Shown here piece by piece: positions 8,527 through 17,461 of a stretch of 64,000 bases of DNA (its first letter is position 1; the number at the start of each line of letters is the position of its first letter). This DNA is from JAMWDF01 sp964645405 (GTDB lineage: Bacteria; Ratteibacteria; UBA8468; B48-G9; DSTR01): contig CAZYCA010000042.1 of assembly GCA_964645405.1 (NCBI GenBank), forward strand, positions 1-64,000. The letters are read 5' to 3'. The notes under the pieces were generated by a model. The model searched no databases, had not been told where the DNA came from, and saw only the letters and a program-made list of their open reading frames with translations. The position numbers and the translations under genes are program-made.

Positions 8527-9096
8527 CTAGGTCCTGCTCTTCCTGTTTATGACTGGCCGAAAGTATGTTAGTACTGTTTGCCCATACTTCTTCTCTTTCC
8601 AGACAGAATAACCAGAAGGATATACACTTTCCTGCCACGATGGTCGCTCCAGAATGAAAAATCCTTCAGGCTCCATCAAGTTCTTTTCTAAAATCAGGTT
8701 AAAAATTTTCTCTATTTGTTCTGATGCCAGTGCATAAGGAGGGTCAGCCAGAACCAGATTAAAACTTTCCCCAGAAAGCTTTCCTAATATCTTTTCCACC
8801 TTTCCTTGAAGACAAACGCAGCACTCCTGCATTCCCAGAGAAGAAACGGTATCTCTCAGTCTGTTAACAAGAGCGCTATTTTCCTCTATGAAAAACACCT
8901 GTTTGGCCCCGGCACTGAGAGCCTCCAGACCCAAGGATCCACTGCCGGAGAATATATCCAGTACCTTTTTCCCTTCTACCCAGCTTCCCAGAGTATCAAA
9001 AATTGCCTTGCGAATCATCCGGCAGGTAGGCCTGATTTTGTATTTCCCCCTGCAGACAAGTTTCCTGCCTTTAAATATTCCGGAAATTACTTTCAT
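8527..9096 (-). CDS. rsmD: 16S rRNA (guanine966-N2)-methyltransferase
   Basis: About 189 residues. It shows the SAM-binding motif VLDIFSGSGSLGLEALS, the acidic EEN turn, and the N-methyltransferase motif ADPPY. The N terminus MKVISGIFKGRKL matches RsmD. It methylates G966 of 16S rRNA. The ATG overlaps the secF stop (ATGA). The rsmD-coaD pair is common in bacteria. Confidence 0.94.
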   Translation of the reverse strand: MKVISGIFKGRKLVCRGKYKIRPTCRMIRKAIFDTLGSWVEGKKVLDIFSGSGSLGLEALSAGAKQVFFIEENSALVNRLRDTVSSLGMQECCVCLQGKVEKILGKLSGESFNLVLADPPYALASEQIEKIFNLILEKNLMEPEGFFILERPSWQESVYPSGYSVWKEKKYGQTVLTYFRPVINRKSRT

Positions 9097-9977
9097 AGTC
9101 TGAAACGATGGGGACTTATTCGGTTCCAATCTATGACCAAAGCAGAAGCCACAAAAACTGAAGAATAGGTACCAACACTGAACCCGGCCAGAAGCAAAAG
9201 CGAGAAAGTATGTAAGGAACGACCACCAAAGAAAAACAGGCAGCACACAACAAAAAGAACAGTAAGGACTGTGATTATCGTCCGGGACAATGTTTCATTA
9301 ATACTGCGATTGAAAACTTCAATATAGTCACCGCTTTTTGTCTTTTTTAGATTTTCCCGGAAGCGGTCAAAGATAATCACCGTGTCATTAACAGAATAAC
9401 CAGCCACAGTCAAAAACGCAGCCAGTGCGGTGCTGTCAATCTGCTGGTGGCAAAATGCCAGTACTGCCAGACAGAATAAAATATCGTGTAAGATGGCCAC
9501 TGTTGCGGCTGTGGCTAACCGAAATTCAAACCTGATGGTTAAATATAACAGAATACCAACTATCCCCCAGAGAAAAGCCTGTAACCCTCTCTTGCGAAGA
9601 CTGGCACTCATGGAAGCTTCTATCGAGGTGTTGGACTTCACATTAAAACTTTCTCCCCCAGAGAACTGTTTCAATCTTTCTAACACCAGGGAAGATGTAG
9701 CCGGCCCGCTCCTTATTAAAAATTCCTGACTTCCTGTGCCCAAACTCTGCACCGTCACACCTGATATACCGGCAAGAGCCTGAGTAATTTCTGCTGCTGA
9801 CATCGGCCTGGAAAACTCAATCTGCAGAAGGTCTCCACCGGTGAAATCAGGGCCGAAATTCTTTTCCCCCCGCGTGGCAAAAACAATCATGCCTGCTAAG
9901 ATGACCAGCACAGAAAAAACATAACAGTATTTCCTCTTCCCGACAAAATCAAAATTAGACCTTTTTATTAGTTCCAT
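9093..9977 (-). CDS. secF: Protein translocase subunit SecF
   Basis: About 294 residues. A first membrane segment (YCYVFSVLVILAGMIVF) is followed by the SecF motif FGPDFTGGDLLQIEF, a periplasmic loop and five more hydrophobic segments, including TVAGYSVNDTVIIFDRFREN. With SecD it forms the proton-driven accessory complex that helps export through SecYEG. ATG 9977 lies just before the secD stop. An earlier in-frame start would add an unrelated 33-residue extension. Confidence 0.96.
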   Translation of the reverse strand: MELIKRSNFDFVGKRKYCYVFSVLVILAGMIVFATRGEKNFGPDFTGGDLLQIEFSRPMSAAEITQALAGISGVTVQSLGTGSQEFLIRSGPATSSLVLERLKQFSGGESFNVKSNTSIEASMSASLRKRGLQAFLWGIVGILLYLTIRFEFRLATAATVAILHDILFCLAVLAFCHQQIDSTALAAFLTVAGYSVNDTVIIFDRFRENLKKTKSGDYIEVFNRSINETLSRTIITVLTVLFVVCCLFFFGGRSLHTFSLLLLAGFSVGTYSSVFVASALVIDWNRISPHRFRL

Positions 9978-9978
9978 G

Positions 9979-11298
9979 TCAGACCCATAGTTTGTCAATT
10001 TTGCGGTTGATAATGAACCAGTCCACAATAGCTTTCGTAGCAAAAACTGCTGTAAAAAGATTTGCCAGTATACCAATGCTGAGAGTCAATCCAAATCCCT
10101 TGATAGGCCCCTCACCCCTAAAAAATAAGACTAGCCCGATAATCAAGGTGGTGACATTAGAATCAATAATAGCTGTCCAGGCCCTTTGATAACCAGCGTC
10201 TACACTGGCCTTTGGTGATTTGCCTGCTCTCTGCTCCTCACGGATGCGCTCATTGATAAGTACATTAGCATCCACAGCCATTCCCGCAGTTAAGGCAATA
10301 CCAGCGATACCGGGTAGAGTTAAAACACCCTTAAAAGCTGCCAGAACCGCTAACAAAATGAGAATGTTAAGAGCCAGCGCAACATCAGCAAGAAGTCCGA
10401 AAGCCCGATAGTAGAACAGCATAAAAAGTACAACGATAATAGCCCCATAGAGTGAAGCACGTAAACCCATTGTAATATACTGCTGCCCTAAAGTTGGCCC
10501 AATAACTTCCTTGTAAATAACATCAAGTTTCGCCGGCAGAGCTCCGGCTCTAAGAACCAGGGCTAATTCTCTGGCTTCCTCCATAGAAAACTGGCCGGTA
10601 ATCTGGGCTTTGCCATTGGGAATTCTTTCTCTGATTACAGGTGCAGACTGGACCACACCATCTAAAACTATCGCCAGCCTACGATTTACATTGGCACCAG
10701 TAACGGCAGCGAATATTTCGCCCCCTTCCTTGTTAAATTCCAGATTGACATCAGGAAAACCACTGGAGCTATAACCAACATAAGCATCTTTCAGGTATGC
10801 TCCGGTTAGTTCCGGTGTGGACTTTACCAGAAGAGGAATACTTTCCCTTTCCATACCACGTTCGTCTTTTTCCCTCATGTAGAGTAACTGGTAACCTTCA
10901 GGAACATTACCCTCCAGAGCCTTTTTCAAATCATCAGCATTATCACTAACCAGACGGAATTCCAGAAGTGCAGTCCTGCCAATAACATCAAGCACTTTCT
11001 CCGGGTCTTTGTACCCGGCAATATCTACAATGATGCGGTTAGTCCCTTCTTTCTGTATTATCGGTTCAGTGATGCCCAGTCCATCAATTCTGTTGCGCAC
11101 AACCTTAAGCGCCCGGTCAGTGATATCAGAAACTGACTTATCCGTCTCGGCTGGCTGCTCTACCTGCAAAACCAAATGCACCCCACCCTGAAGATCCAGC
11201 CCTCTCTTAATCTTCTTTTCCAGAGGGTTAATGTACCAGGCACAAACAGCTGCTATCGCCACTATCAGTCCCAGCTTAAGATACAGTTGTTTGTTCAT
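9979..11298 (-). CDS. secD: Protein translocase subunit SecD
   Basis: A 439-residue membrane protein. It has an N-terminal anchor, the motif GLDLQGGVHLVLQVE, a large periplasmic domain, and a six-segment C-terminal block with GMAVDANVLINERIREE. It works with SecF, encoded immediately downstream, in protein export. ATG 11298 overlaps the hisI stop (ATGA). Confidence 0.97.
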   Translation of the reverse strand: MNKQLYLKLGLIVAIAAVCAWYINPLEKKIKRGLDLQGGVHLVLQVEQPAETDKSVSDITDRALKVVRNRIDGLGITEPIIQKEGTNRIIVDIAGYKDPEKVLDVIGRTALLEFRLVSDNADDLKKALEGNVPEGYQLLYMREKDERGMERESIPLLVKSTPELTGAYLKDAYVGYSSSGFPDVNLEFNKEGGEIFAAVTGANVNRRLAIVLDGVVQSAPVIRERIPNGKAQITGQFSMEEARELALVLRAGALPAKLDVIYKEVIGPTLGQQYITMGLRASLYGAIIVVLFMLFYYRAFGLLADVALALNILILLAVLAAFKGVLTLPGIAGIALTAGMAVDANVLINERIREEQRAGKSPKASVDAGYQRAWTAIIDSNVTTLIIGLVLFFRGEGPIKGFGLTLSIGILANLFTAVFATKAIVDWFIINRKIDKLWV

Positions 11299-11675
11299 TG
11301 ATATACCTTTTTCGGGTCAAAAACTTTACGTTTACAGGTGACAAAACGCCCCCCCCGCAAAAACCGGAAAAAACAGCTGTAATAACCCTCATGACAGGCC
11401 GCACCTTTTTGCTCCACAGTCGCTAGCAGGCAGTCTCCATCACAATCCAGGTAAAGTTTCTTCCAGTATTGATAATGGCCTGAACTTTCACCTTTTAACC
11501 ATATCTTTTTCCGGCTACGGCTGAAATAATGCATCATTCCAGTTTTCAATGTCAATTCCAGGGCTTCGGCATTCATATACGCCAGCATCAAAACCACTGC
11601 TTTTTCATCTACAACTATAACCGGAACCAGTCCTCTTTCATCAAAATTAACCTGGTCAGAAATAACTTTTTTCAT
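11295..11675 (-). CDS. hisI: Phosphoribosyl-AMP cyclohydrolase
   Basis: A 126-residue stand-alone HisI. Signatures are SRSRKKIWLKGESSGH, the metal-binding DCDGD (Asp77, 79, 81), and GAACHEGYYSCFF with the zinc cysteines. It opens the purine ring of phosphoribosyl-AMP in histidine synthesis. It lacks the HisE pyrophosphohydrolase domain fused to it in enterobacteria. No other his gene is in the window. It is the first gene of a transcription unit leading into secDF and has its own promoter. Confidence 0.95.
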   Translation of the reverse strand: MKKVISDQVNFDERGLVPVIVVDEKAVVLMLAYMNAEALELTLKTGMMHYFSRSRKKIWLKGESSGHYQYWKKLYLDCDGDCLLATVEQKGAACHEGYYSCFFRFLRGGRFVTCKRKVFDPKKVYQ

Positions 11676-11724
11676 TTTCTTTCCTGCGTGTTAAAGATAG
11701 CTACCTTGACTACAAAACGTTAGT

Positions 11725-11754
11725 ATTATAACATACCGCTTTCTCTTAAGTAAA
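11725..11754 (-). promoter_or_regulatory. Extended -10 promoter upstream of hisI
   Basis: In the 118-base gap between the lyase-like gene and hisI, the minus strand carries TATAAT (11725-11730) preceded by TGT. That makes an extended TGnTATAAT. TTTACT (11749-11754) lies 18 bases further upstream. It would start the hisI-secD-secF-rsmD-coaD-rpmF-fab transcript about 43 bases before the hisI ATG. Confidence 0.65.
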
Positions 11755-11793
11755 GGGAAAACAAAATCCGGTTGTCAGTCTCCAGTTTGCAGG

Positions 11794-12699
11794 CTAATCC
11801 AGTGCTTCTGCGTATTCAGGAAAAAGCCTTTTCCATTCAGCAGAAAACCGGGCTAATTCTTCTTTAACCAGAGACAACCGGTGCGGTGGTCTACAGTAAC
11901 CTGCGTCTATACCACGAAAGCTCAATGCTGCCTTCCAGGCCTCCATTCCCCCATATCTGTGAAGCAAACTCACTGCCTGAGTGATTCTTCTCTGCAGCTT
12001 CATCGCCTGCTGAATGTTTCCTGATTGAAAAGCCCTGTAGATACCCACAAATATTTCCGGTAAAACGTTCTGTGTAGAGCCAATACAGCCGGAAACACCC
12101 ATAGTTAACCCCGGGAGAAACATCTGGTCCGGTCCAGAAAAAGCAATCCATTCAGGACATCTGAGCAACAACTCCTGGAGGAGATAAAAGTCAGGACTGG
12201 TATACTTAAGCCCGGCAATGTTACGTATTGTGGAAAGTCGGGCTATTTCTTCGTTCGTTAAAGATACCCTTGTAGTGGCTGGGATATAATAAATGAAAAA
12301 CGGCAGACTGCTGCTTTCTGCTAAAGACTGGTAATAGGTAAAAATTTCTCTGAAGGAAAAGGAATAATAAAAGGGAGGCACAGAAGAAACACCATCAAGG
12401 CCAATTTTTTCTGCATGTCTGGCAAGTTCTATACCATTTTTTGTGTTCAGACTACCTCCCACATGAGCAATAATTACTTTATTGTTCTTAACCCTTTCTT
12501 TCACCAGTTCAGCCACCAGTTTCCGTTCACTGACATCCATCAGCAACCCTTCACCTGTTCCGCCACAGATATAAAGCCCGTCTATGCCGCGCTGGAGAAG
12601 AAAATCAAGTAAGGAAAAAAGTCTTTCTTTATCCACCCTGCCATCTTCATCAAACGGTGTTAATAAAGCAGCATACACTCCACAAAAATTTTTTTTCAT
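11794..12699 (-). CDS. N-acetylneuraminate lyase-like aldolase (DHDPS/NAL superfamily)
   Basis: A 301-residue class I aldolase. The carboxylate-binding motif GGTGE is at 46-50, the Tyr of YYIP at 137, and the Schiff-base Lys165 is in GLKYTS. These positions agree with E. coli N-acetylneuraminate lyase as I remember it, and HVGG, PPFYYSFSF and GCIGST also look lyase-like. Members cleave or form 2-keto acids from pyruvate and an aldehyde. A role as dihydrodipicolinate synthase is less likely from the motifs, but substrate is not proven. It is preceded by AAGGAAG and lies two bases after the coaB stop. No sialic acid genes are nearby. Confidence 0.82.
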   Translation of the reverse strand: MKKNFCGVYAALLTPFDEDGRVDKERLFSLLDFLLQRGIDGLYICGGTGEGLLMDVSERKLVAELVKERVKNNKVIIAHVGGSLNTKNGIELARHAEKIGLDGVSSVPPFYYSFSFREIFTYYQSLAESSSLPFFIYYIPATTRVSLTNEEIARLSTIRNIAGLKYTSPDFYLLQELLLRCPEWIAFSGPDQMFLPGLTMGVSGCIGSTQNVLPEIFVGIYRAFQSGNIQQAMKLQRRITQAVSLLHRYGGMEAWKAALSFRGIDAGYCRPPHRLSLVKEELARFSAEWKRLFPEYAEALD

Positions 12700-12700
12700 G

Positions 12701-13378
12701 TTATCTTCCTTTCACCTGCGCCTGAGCCAGGCAGCTCAGTAAATTCTTCCTGCCGGGCTGCATCTGCTCCAGAAAAGAAACAATGAAACTGGCTAATTTT
12801 TCCTTGCTGATTCCCTGCCAGCCAACCGTTTCTCCGGTAGCAGAAATAGCCAGAACCGGACTTTGGGGATTCTCTTTTCCAAAAAACTCTGGACTGTCCA
12901 CAACAATCAGATCCATTCCTTTCTCTTTTAGTTTTCTCAGACCGTGTTTCTTGGGCGCATCAGTTTCCAGAGCAAAACCGACAACTAATTGCCCTGGCCG
13001 TTTCCTCTTTTTTACAGATTTCAGAATATCAGGATTGGGTATGAGGGGCAATTCCCACGCTCTCTTCCTTTTAATCTTTTTCCTACGTGTGCAGGCAGGT
13101 CTCCAGTCACTTACAGCGGCAGTCATAACCAGGGCATCAGCCTGCGGCAGGTACTGGAGTACACACTGCTGCATTTGCCGGGCTGTGGTGACTGGAATGT
13201 ACGTCAGTCCTTTGGGTACCTTCAAACAGGTGGGACCGCTCACCAGAATCACTCTGTGTCCTTTCCGTAAAGCCCTTCTGGCAATCAGGTATCCCAGTCT
13301 TCCTGTTGCCGGATTGGACAGATACCTAACAGGGTCGATAAATTCTCTTGTGGGACCAGCAGTAATTAGCACAGTCAT
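12701..13378 (-). CDS. coaB: Phosphopantothenate-cysteine ligase, stand-alone CoaB
   Basis: A 225-residue protein matching only the C-terminal half of the usual CoaBC (Dfp) protein. Visible motifs are ITAGPTREFIDPVRYLSNPA, AAVSDWRP and IPNPDIL. CoaB joins cysteine to 4'-phosphopantothenate. The flavin-dependent decarboxylase half (CoaC) is absent here and must be elsewhere if the pathway is complete. There is no room for it between coaB and prfB, whose genes are three bases apart. The first 24 residues carry the conserved nucleotide-binding start, so this is not a random truncation. Confidence 0.9.
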   Translation of the reverse strand: MTVLITAGPTREFIDPVRYLSNPATGRLGYLIARRALRKGHRVILVSGPTCLKVPKGLTYIPVTTARQMQQCVLQYLPQADALVMTAAVSDWRPACTRRKKIKRKRAWELPLIPNPDILKSVKKRKRPGQLVVGFALETDAPKKHGLRKLKEKGMDLIVVDSPEFFGKENPQSPVLAISATGETVGWQGISKEKLASFIVSFLEQMQPGRKNLLSCLAQAQVKGR

Positions 13379-13381
13379 ACT

Positions 13382-14497
13382 TTAATCCTGGCAAATACCA
13401 TTTCTCTTCCGCACAGCCATCCATTCAATCTCTGCCTGAACAAATTCATCAATCTCACCGTCCATCACCGCACCAACATTACTTGTTTCTACTCCGGTAC
13501 GATGGTCCTTGACCAGGGTGTAGGGACAGAAAACATAGGAACGAATTTGACTGCCCCAGGTAATTTCTTTCTGTACATTCCTTTTTTCCATCTCCTTCCT
13601 TTTTTGCTCTTCCTGGCGCAGCCGATAAAGCTTACTCCTGAGAATTTTCATAGCCAGTTCCAGGTTTTTGAATTGCGAACGTTCGTTCTGACACTGCACA
13701 ACAATCCCGGTAGGTTTATGTTTTATCCGGATAGCGGTTTCTACTTTATTTACGTTCTGACCTCCTGCACCGCTTGCCCGGAAACGGTCAACTTCAATCT
13801 CTTCCTCTTTAATCTCTATGTCAGTATTCTGGTCCACTTCAGGGATAACGCTGACAGCCGCAAAACTGGTGTGCCGCCGTTTATTAGCATCAAAAGGAGA
13901 GATACGCACCAGCCGGTGAACTCCTTCTTCACCCTTAAGATATCCATAGCTGTAAGGACCCGAAACTAATGCTGTGATTCTTCTCAGTCCTGCTTCTTCC
14001 CCGGGCTGAAAATCTACCACTTCCCACCGGAAACCCTTCTTTGTCAACCACCGGCTGTACATGCGCCAGAGCATACTTACCCAGTCACAGGCTTCTGTGC
14101 CACCGGTACCTGCATGCAGCGTAAAGATGGCATTCTTTCTGTCTTCGTCGGACCATAAATAACTCATTTTCAATCTGATTAGTTGTTCCTGGACCGAAGC
14201 CAGCAGTTTCTCAGATTCCTCAATAAGTTCCAGGTCATTCCCCTGGCTCAGTAAATCCCTGATTGTTTCCAGGGTGACCAGATTTTTTTCTATCGTTTCA
14301 ATTAATTCCACCTGCTGGTGAAGTCGGTTCCAGGTCTCCATCTTTTCTCTGTCCTGGCGTGGATTCCAGAAACCCTTTTTCTGTCTCTCTGCCTCCAGCT
14401 CCAGGTATGTTGCACACTGCTTTTGCACACCAAACTTTTCCTGGATATCTTTCCATTCTCTTTTTAACTTCTCAATCTCTTCCACCAGATTATCCAC
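13382..14497 (-). CDS. prfB: Peptide chain release factor 2
   Basis: A 371-residue release factor. The codon-recognition motif SPF (ISPFDANKRRH) marks RF2, which reads UGA and UAA. The GGQ motif is in GAGGQNVNKVE. The frame is continuous from a GTG at 14497 with GGGGG upstream. No CUU-UGA programmed frameshift site is present, unlike in many bacteria, so RF2 autoregulation by frameshifting seems absent. It sits between obgE and coaB. Confidence 0.95.
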   Translation of the reverse strand: MDNLVEEIEKLKREWKDIQEKFGVQKQCATYLELEAERQKKGFWNPRQDREKMETWNRLHQQVELIETIEKNLVTLETIRDLLSQGNDLELIEESEKLLASVQEQLIRLKMSYLWSDEDRKNAIFTLHAGTGGTEACDWVSMLWRMYSRWLTKKGFRWEVVDFQPGEEAGLRRITALVSGPYSYGYLKGEEGVHRLVRISPFDANKRRHTSFAAVSVIPEVDQNTDIEIKEEEIEVDRFRASGAGGQNVNKVETAIRIKHKPTGIVVQCQNERSQFKNLELAMKILRSKLYRLRQEEQKRKEMEKRNVQKEITWGSQIRSYVFCPYTLVKDHRTGVETSNVGAVMDGEIDEFVQAEIEWMAVRKRNGICQD

Positions 14498-14519
14498 ATT
14501 GCCCCCGGCTTTTATCCAG

Positions 14520-15512
14520 CTACCTCAACTGACCTTCCAGCATCTTCCATATTTGCTCCAGAAGTTCCTTTACTCCGCTGCCCGTAATACCCGAGGCTAC
14601 TGGCGCCCCTGGAAAATGCTGGTGAAACAATTCCCGATTCTTTTGACTTTCTAAAAGGTCAATCTTGGTTCCCACTACAATCTCCGGCTTTTCCGCCAGC
14701 AGCTGACTGTATTGCTTCAGTTCCTTCCTTAATGATTTATACCGCAGCAGAAAATCATCCACCGCAAGGTCTACCAGATGAACCAGAATCTTCGTCCGTT
14801 CCACATGTCTTAGAAACAGATGTCCCAATCCCCTGCCATTTGCCGCGCCTTCAATTAACCCGGGTAAATCAGCTACAATAAACTGTCTCTGCTGGTCAAG
14901 TTGTACCAGTCCCAGATGGGGATGAAGGGTGGTAAACGGATAATCTGCCACTCTGGGCCTGGCTCTGGAAATTCTCCGTAAAAGAGTGGATTTTCCGGCA
15001 TTGGGGTACCCTATCAGCCCTACATCAGCAATCAATTTAAGTTCCAGTTTCAACCGACGTGTCTCCCCCTCCTGACCCAAAGTAGCAATCCGGGGAGCAC
15101 GCCTGGTGCTGGACTTGAAAGAAGCATTTCCCCGACCACCTCTGCCTCCTTTTGCTACAATAACCTTCTGGCCTTCATGAATTAAATCAGCCAGACAAAC
15201 AGGAACCTTGCCGGTTATATCCCAGACTACTGTACCGCAGGGTACTTCAATTACAAGGTCTTCCCCATCTCTGCCAGTCATTTCTTTTCCTGAACCTGGC
15301 TGCCCATCAGGGGCAGTAAAATGATGGCGATATTGGAAATCAATAAGTGTTCTGATATTACTTCTGGCTACTACAATTATGGAACCACCTGCACCTCCAT
15401 TACCGCCAGCAGGTCCTCCCTTAGGTATAAATTTCTCTCGACGGAAGGCTACACATCCATTCCCGCCTTTTCCAGCCTTAACCTCAATAATTGCCTGGTC
15501 AATAAACTTCAT
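14520..15512 (-). CDS. obgE: GTPase Obg
   Basis: A 330-residue protein with the glycine-rich Obg fold (about 1-158; GKGGNGCVAFRREKFIPKGG) and a G domain. G1 is GYPNAGKST (168-176), G3 is DLPGLIEGA, and G4 is the variant TKID. It acts in late 50S assembly and stress control. The optional C-terminal OCT domain is absent, since the protein ends soon after the G domain. rplU and rpmA, its usual neighbours, are not beside it. Confidence 0.95.
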   Translation of the reverse strand: MKFIDQAIIEVKAGKGGNGCVAFRREKFIPKGGPAGGNGGAGGSIIVVARSNIRTLIDFQYRHHFTAPDGQPGSGKEMTGRDGEDLVIEVPCGTVVWDITGKVPVCLADLIHEGQKVIVAKGGRGGRGNASFKSSTRRAPRIATLGQEGETRRLKLELKLIADVGLIGYPNAGKSTLLRRISRARPRVADYPFTTLHPHLGLVQLDQQRQFIVADLPGLIEGAANGRGLGHLFLRHVERTKILVHLVDLAVDDFLLRYKSLRKELKQYSQLLAEKPEIVVGTKIDLLESQKNRELFHQHFPGAPVASGITGSGVKELLEQIWKMLEGQLR

Positions 15513-15595
15513 ATTTTTTTAAAACCTTATATCAATCATACCATTTTTTCACGCTGGGTTTTAGTTTTGATGAGACAGGCATATTTTCTTTTTTC

Positions 15596-17032
15596 CTAAT
15601 GTTTCCCCAGCTGGCTTGCCAACCGCTCCAGGAGAAGTTTTGCTGCTTTTTCCGGTATTCCCATTTTCTTCAATGTTTCTACCTTGCCATCAGCCAGGGT
15701 TTTTAAATCAGGAAAATAGTTTTTTATTTTTTTCAGACGGGCTGGACCCAGACCGGGGACATCCTGAAAGAGAGAGGCCAGGGTTTTCCTGTGCAGGATT
15801 TTCTTTTGATATTGAACCGCAAAACGATGAGCTTCATTTCGGACCCTCTGAAGAAATTGTAATACTGGTGAACTAGGTGGCAGAAGAAGTGGTTCAGCCT
15901 GTCCTGGCAAATAAATCTCTTCCCTTTCTTTGGCCAGGGCAACAACAGGCAGGCTCAGGTTTAATCTACCCAAAACTTTTTCTGCCACGGACAACTGACC
16001 TTTACCTCCGTCAACCAGAATAAGGTCGGGATAATCCTTATCCGAGCCAGTGAACCGCCGGAGCAAAACTTCCTCCAGCATCAGGTAATCATCAAAAATA
16101 GCCGCATTCATGATGCGGTAGTGGCGGTAGGATTTCTTGTCAGGAATTCCACCTCTGAAGGTAACCCTGCTTCCGGCAGCTAAATTTTTACCCCATACAG
16201 AAATGTCGTAACCTTCCACTACCGAGGGAATCCGCTGGAGATGAAAAACTCTGGCCAGTTGAGCCAGGACATTTTCGCAACTATAGGATTCCAGCTCAGG
16301 TTCTGACCGGAGAGGAAATTTTTCCACCATATAATCTAATAACTGCAGCCGCTCCTTAAGCAACTGGGCTTCTTCAAACCTCAGCTGGCGAATCGCATCC
16401 TGCATTTTTCTTTTCAGACTTTTTTGAAACTGCGCATAACGACCAGAAAAAAAAGCCCTGACGCCCTCCACCAGTTTGCTGTACTCTTCCTCACTGATAA
16501 GGTCCGCACACGGTCCAGAGCACCTTTTTATGTGGTACTGCGTACACAGCCTTCCTCTTCTAAAAACTGCCGGGGAACAACTTCGTAGCGGGTAATACCG
16601 GCGCAAAAATCTTACCAGCCTTTTCAAACCATAAACGTCAGTAAAGGGACCGTAGTACTCATCTTTTTCCGTCTTCTCTTCCCTTACTATACGTAATGCT
16701 GGAAAACGTTCGCCTGTTATTTTTACCAGAGGATAACTTTTCCCATCCTTGAGGTTGGTATTGTATCTGGGTTGATACTTTTTGATAAGTCTATTCTCTA
16801 AAAGAAGCGCTTCCGCAGGAGAAGCTACCGGGATAACTTCCAGGTCTCTTACCTGGTTTCCTAATAAGAAATCTTTAGCAGTTAGTGCCCGGTTAAAATG
16901 AGAATTTACCCTGCGAGATAGACAGGTGGCTTTCCCCACATAAAGAACGTTACCTGCCTCATCTTTTAAAATGTAAACACCGGGACTTTCCGGTATTTGT
17001 TTGAGTTTTTTCTTGAGAGACTGGTTAATCAT
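15596..17032 (-). CDS. uvrC: Excinuclease ABC subunit C, short form
   Basis: A 478-residue UvrC. It has the N-terminal GIY-YIG nuclease (SPGVYILKDEAGNVLYVGKA), four cysteines near 152, 163, 171 and 175 that match the UvrC Fe-S cluster, and a UVR motif near 203-238. The RNase H-like nuclease follows with Asp276 (GYDIS), Asp341 (DGGKGQL) and His402 (NEAHRFA), then C-terminal helix-hairpin-helix motifs. UvrC makes both incisions in nucleotide excision repair. It is over 100 residues shorter than typical UvrC, mainly because UVR and the RNase H-like domain are separated by only about 40 residues. ATG 17032 is preferred over a TTG one codon earlier. Confidence 0.94.
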   Translation of the reverse strand: MINQSLKKKLKQIPESPGVYILKDEAGNVLYVGKATCLSRRVNSHFNRALTAKDFLLGNQVRDLEVIPVASPAEALLLENRLIKKYQPRYNTNLKDGKSYPLVKITGERFPALRIVREEKTEKDEYYGPFTDVYGLKRLVRFLRRYYPLRSCSPAVFRRGRLCTQYHIKRCSGPCADLISEEEYSKLVEGVRAFFSGRYAQFQKSLKRKMQDAIRQLRFEEAQLLKERLQLLDYMVEKFPLRSEPELESYSCENVLAQLARVFHLQRIPSVVEGYDISVWGKNLAAGSRVTFRGGIPDKKSYRHYRIMNAAIFDDYLMLEEVLLRRFTGSDKDYPDLILVDGGKGQLSVAEKVLGRLNLSLPVVALAKEREEIYLPGQAEPLLLPPSSPVLQFLQRVRNEAHRFAVQYQKKILHRKTLASLFQDVPGLGPARLKKIKNYFPDLKTLADGKVETLKKMGIPEKAAKLLLERLASQLGKH

Positions 17033-17038
17033 CAAACC

Positions 17039-17368
17039 CTAATCTTCCTTTTTCTGCTCAGTATTAGTGGCCGCTGCAGTATCATCAGTTTTCTGGCTGG
17101 CTTCTTTTTTCTTTTCTTTCTCCATCTCTTCCACATAATTTAGTTGTAAATCAGCGATTGTTGATTCCAGAATTCGATTTTCTTCAGCGGTTAAGTTACC
17201 TCTGGTTTTTTCCCGTAGCATCTCTAAAATCTTGATGATCTGGTCAGTCTGCTGAAGATTTTTAATTTGCTTTCCTGTTGCCGGGTCAGGAATCTTTCCC
17301 AGAGTTTGCCAGCCCCAGGTAGCAAAAAAAGAAACCACGAAGGTGAAAAGCTCTCTGTTTTCACTCAT
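17039..17368 (-). CDS. DUF1844-family small protein
   Basis: About 109 residues. The segment LFTFVVSFFATWGWQTLGKI with following PDPATGK and EKTRGNLTAEE matches the DUF1844 family, of unknown function. The C-terminal 30 residues are a charged, low-complexity tail rich in Lys, Glu and Asp. ATG 17368 has GGGAGG upstream and fits the family start better than the ATG 11 codons earlier. It lies six bases upstream of uvrC. Confidence 0.85.
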   Translation of the reverse strand: MSENRELFTFVVSFFATWGWQTLGKIPDPATGKQIKNLQQTDQIIKILEMLREKTRGNLTAEENRILESTIADLQLNYVEEMEKEKKKEASQKTDDTAAATNTEQKKED

Positions 17369-17391
17369 TGTACCTCCCTTGCCTGCAAAAT

Positions 17392-17421
17392 ATTTTAACA
17401 TATTTGAGAGTTTTCTCTAAA
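17392..17421 (-). promoter_or_regulatory. Possible extended -10 promoter upstream of the DUF1844 gene
   Basis: In the 93-base gap after the M50 protease gene, the minus strand has TAAAAT (17392-17397) preceded by TGT, an extended -10. A weak -35 (TTTAGA or TTAGAG) lies 17-18 bases upstream. It could start a DUF1844-uvrC-obgE transcript. Confidence 0.4.
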
Positions 17422-17461
17422 AATGCTTTGGTCCAAAATCTATGAAGCAGGAGAAAAATTC

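Noticed and set aside
15532..15582. 16-codon minus-strand frame in the uvrC-obgE gap
   Set aside because: Too short to support. The AGGA upstream is poorly spaced and there is no coupling to obgE.
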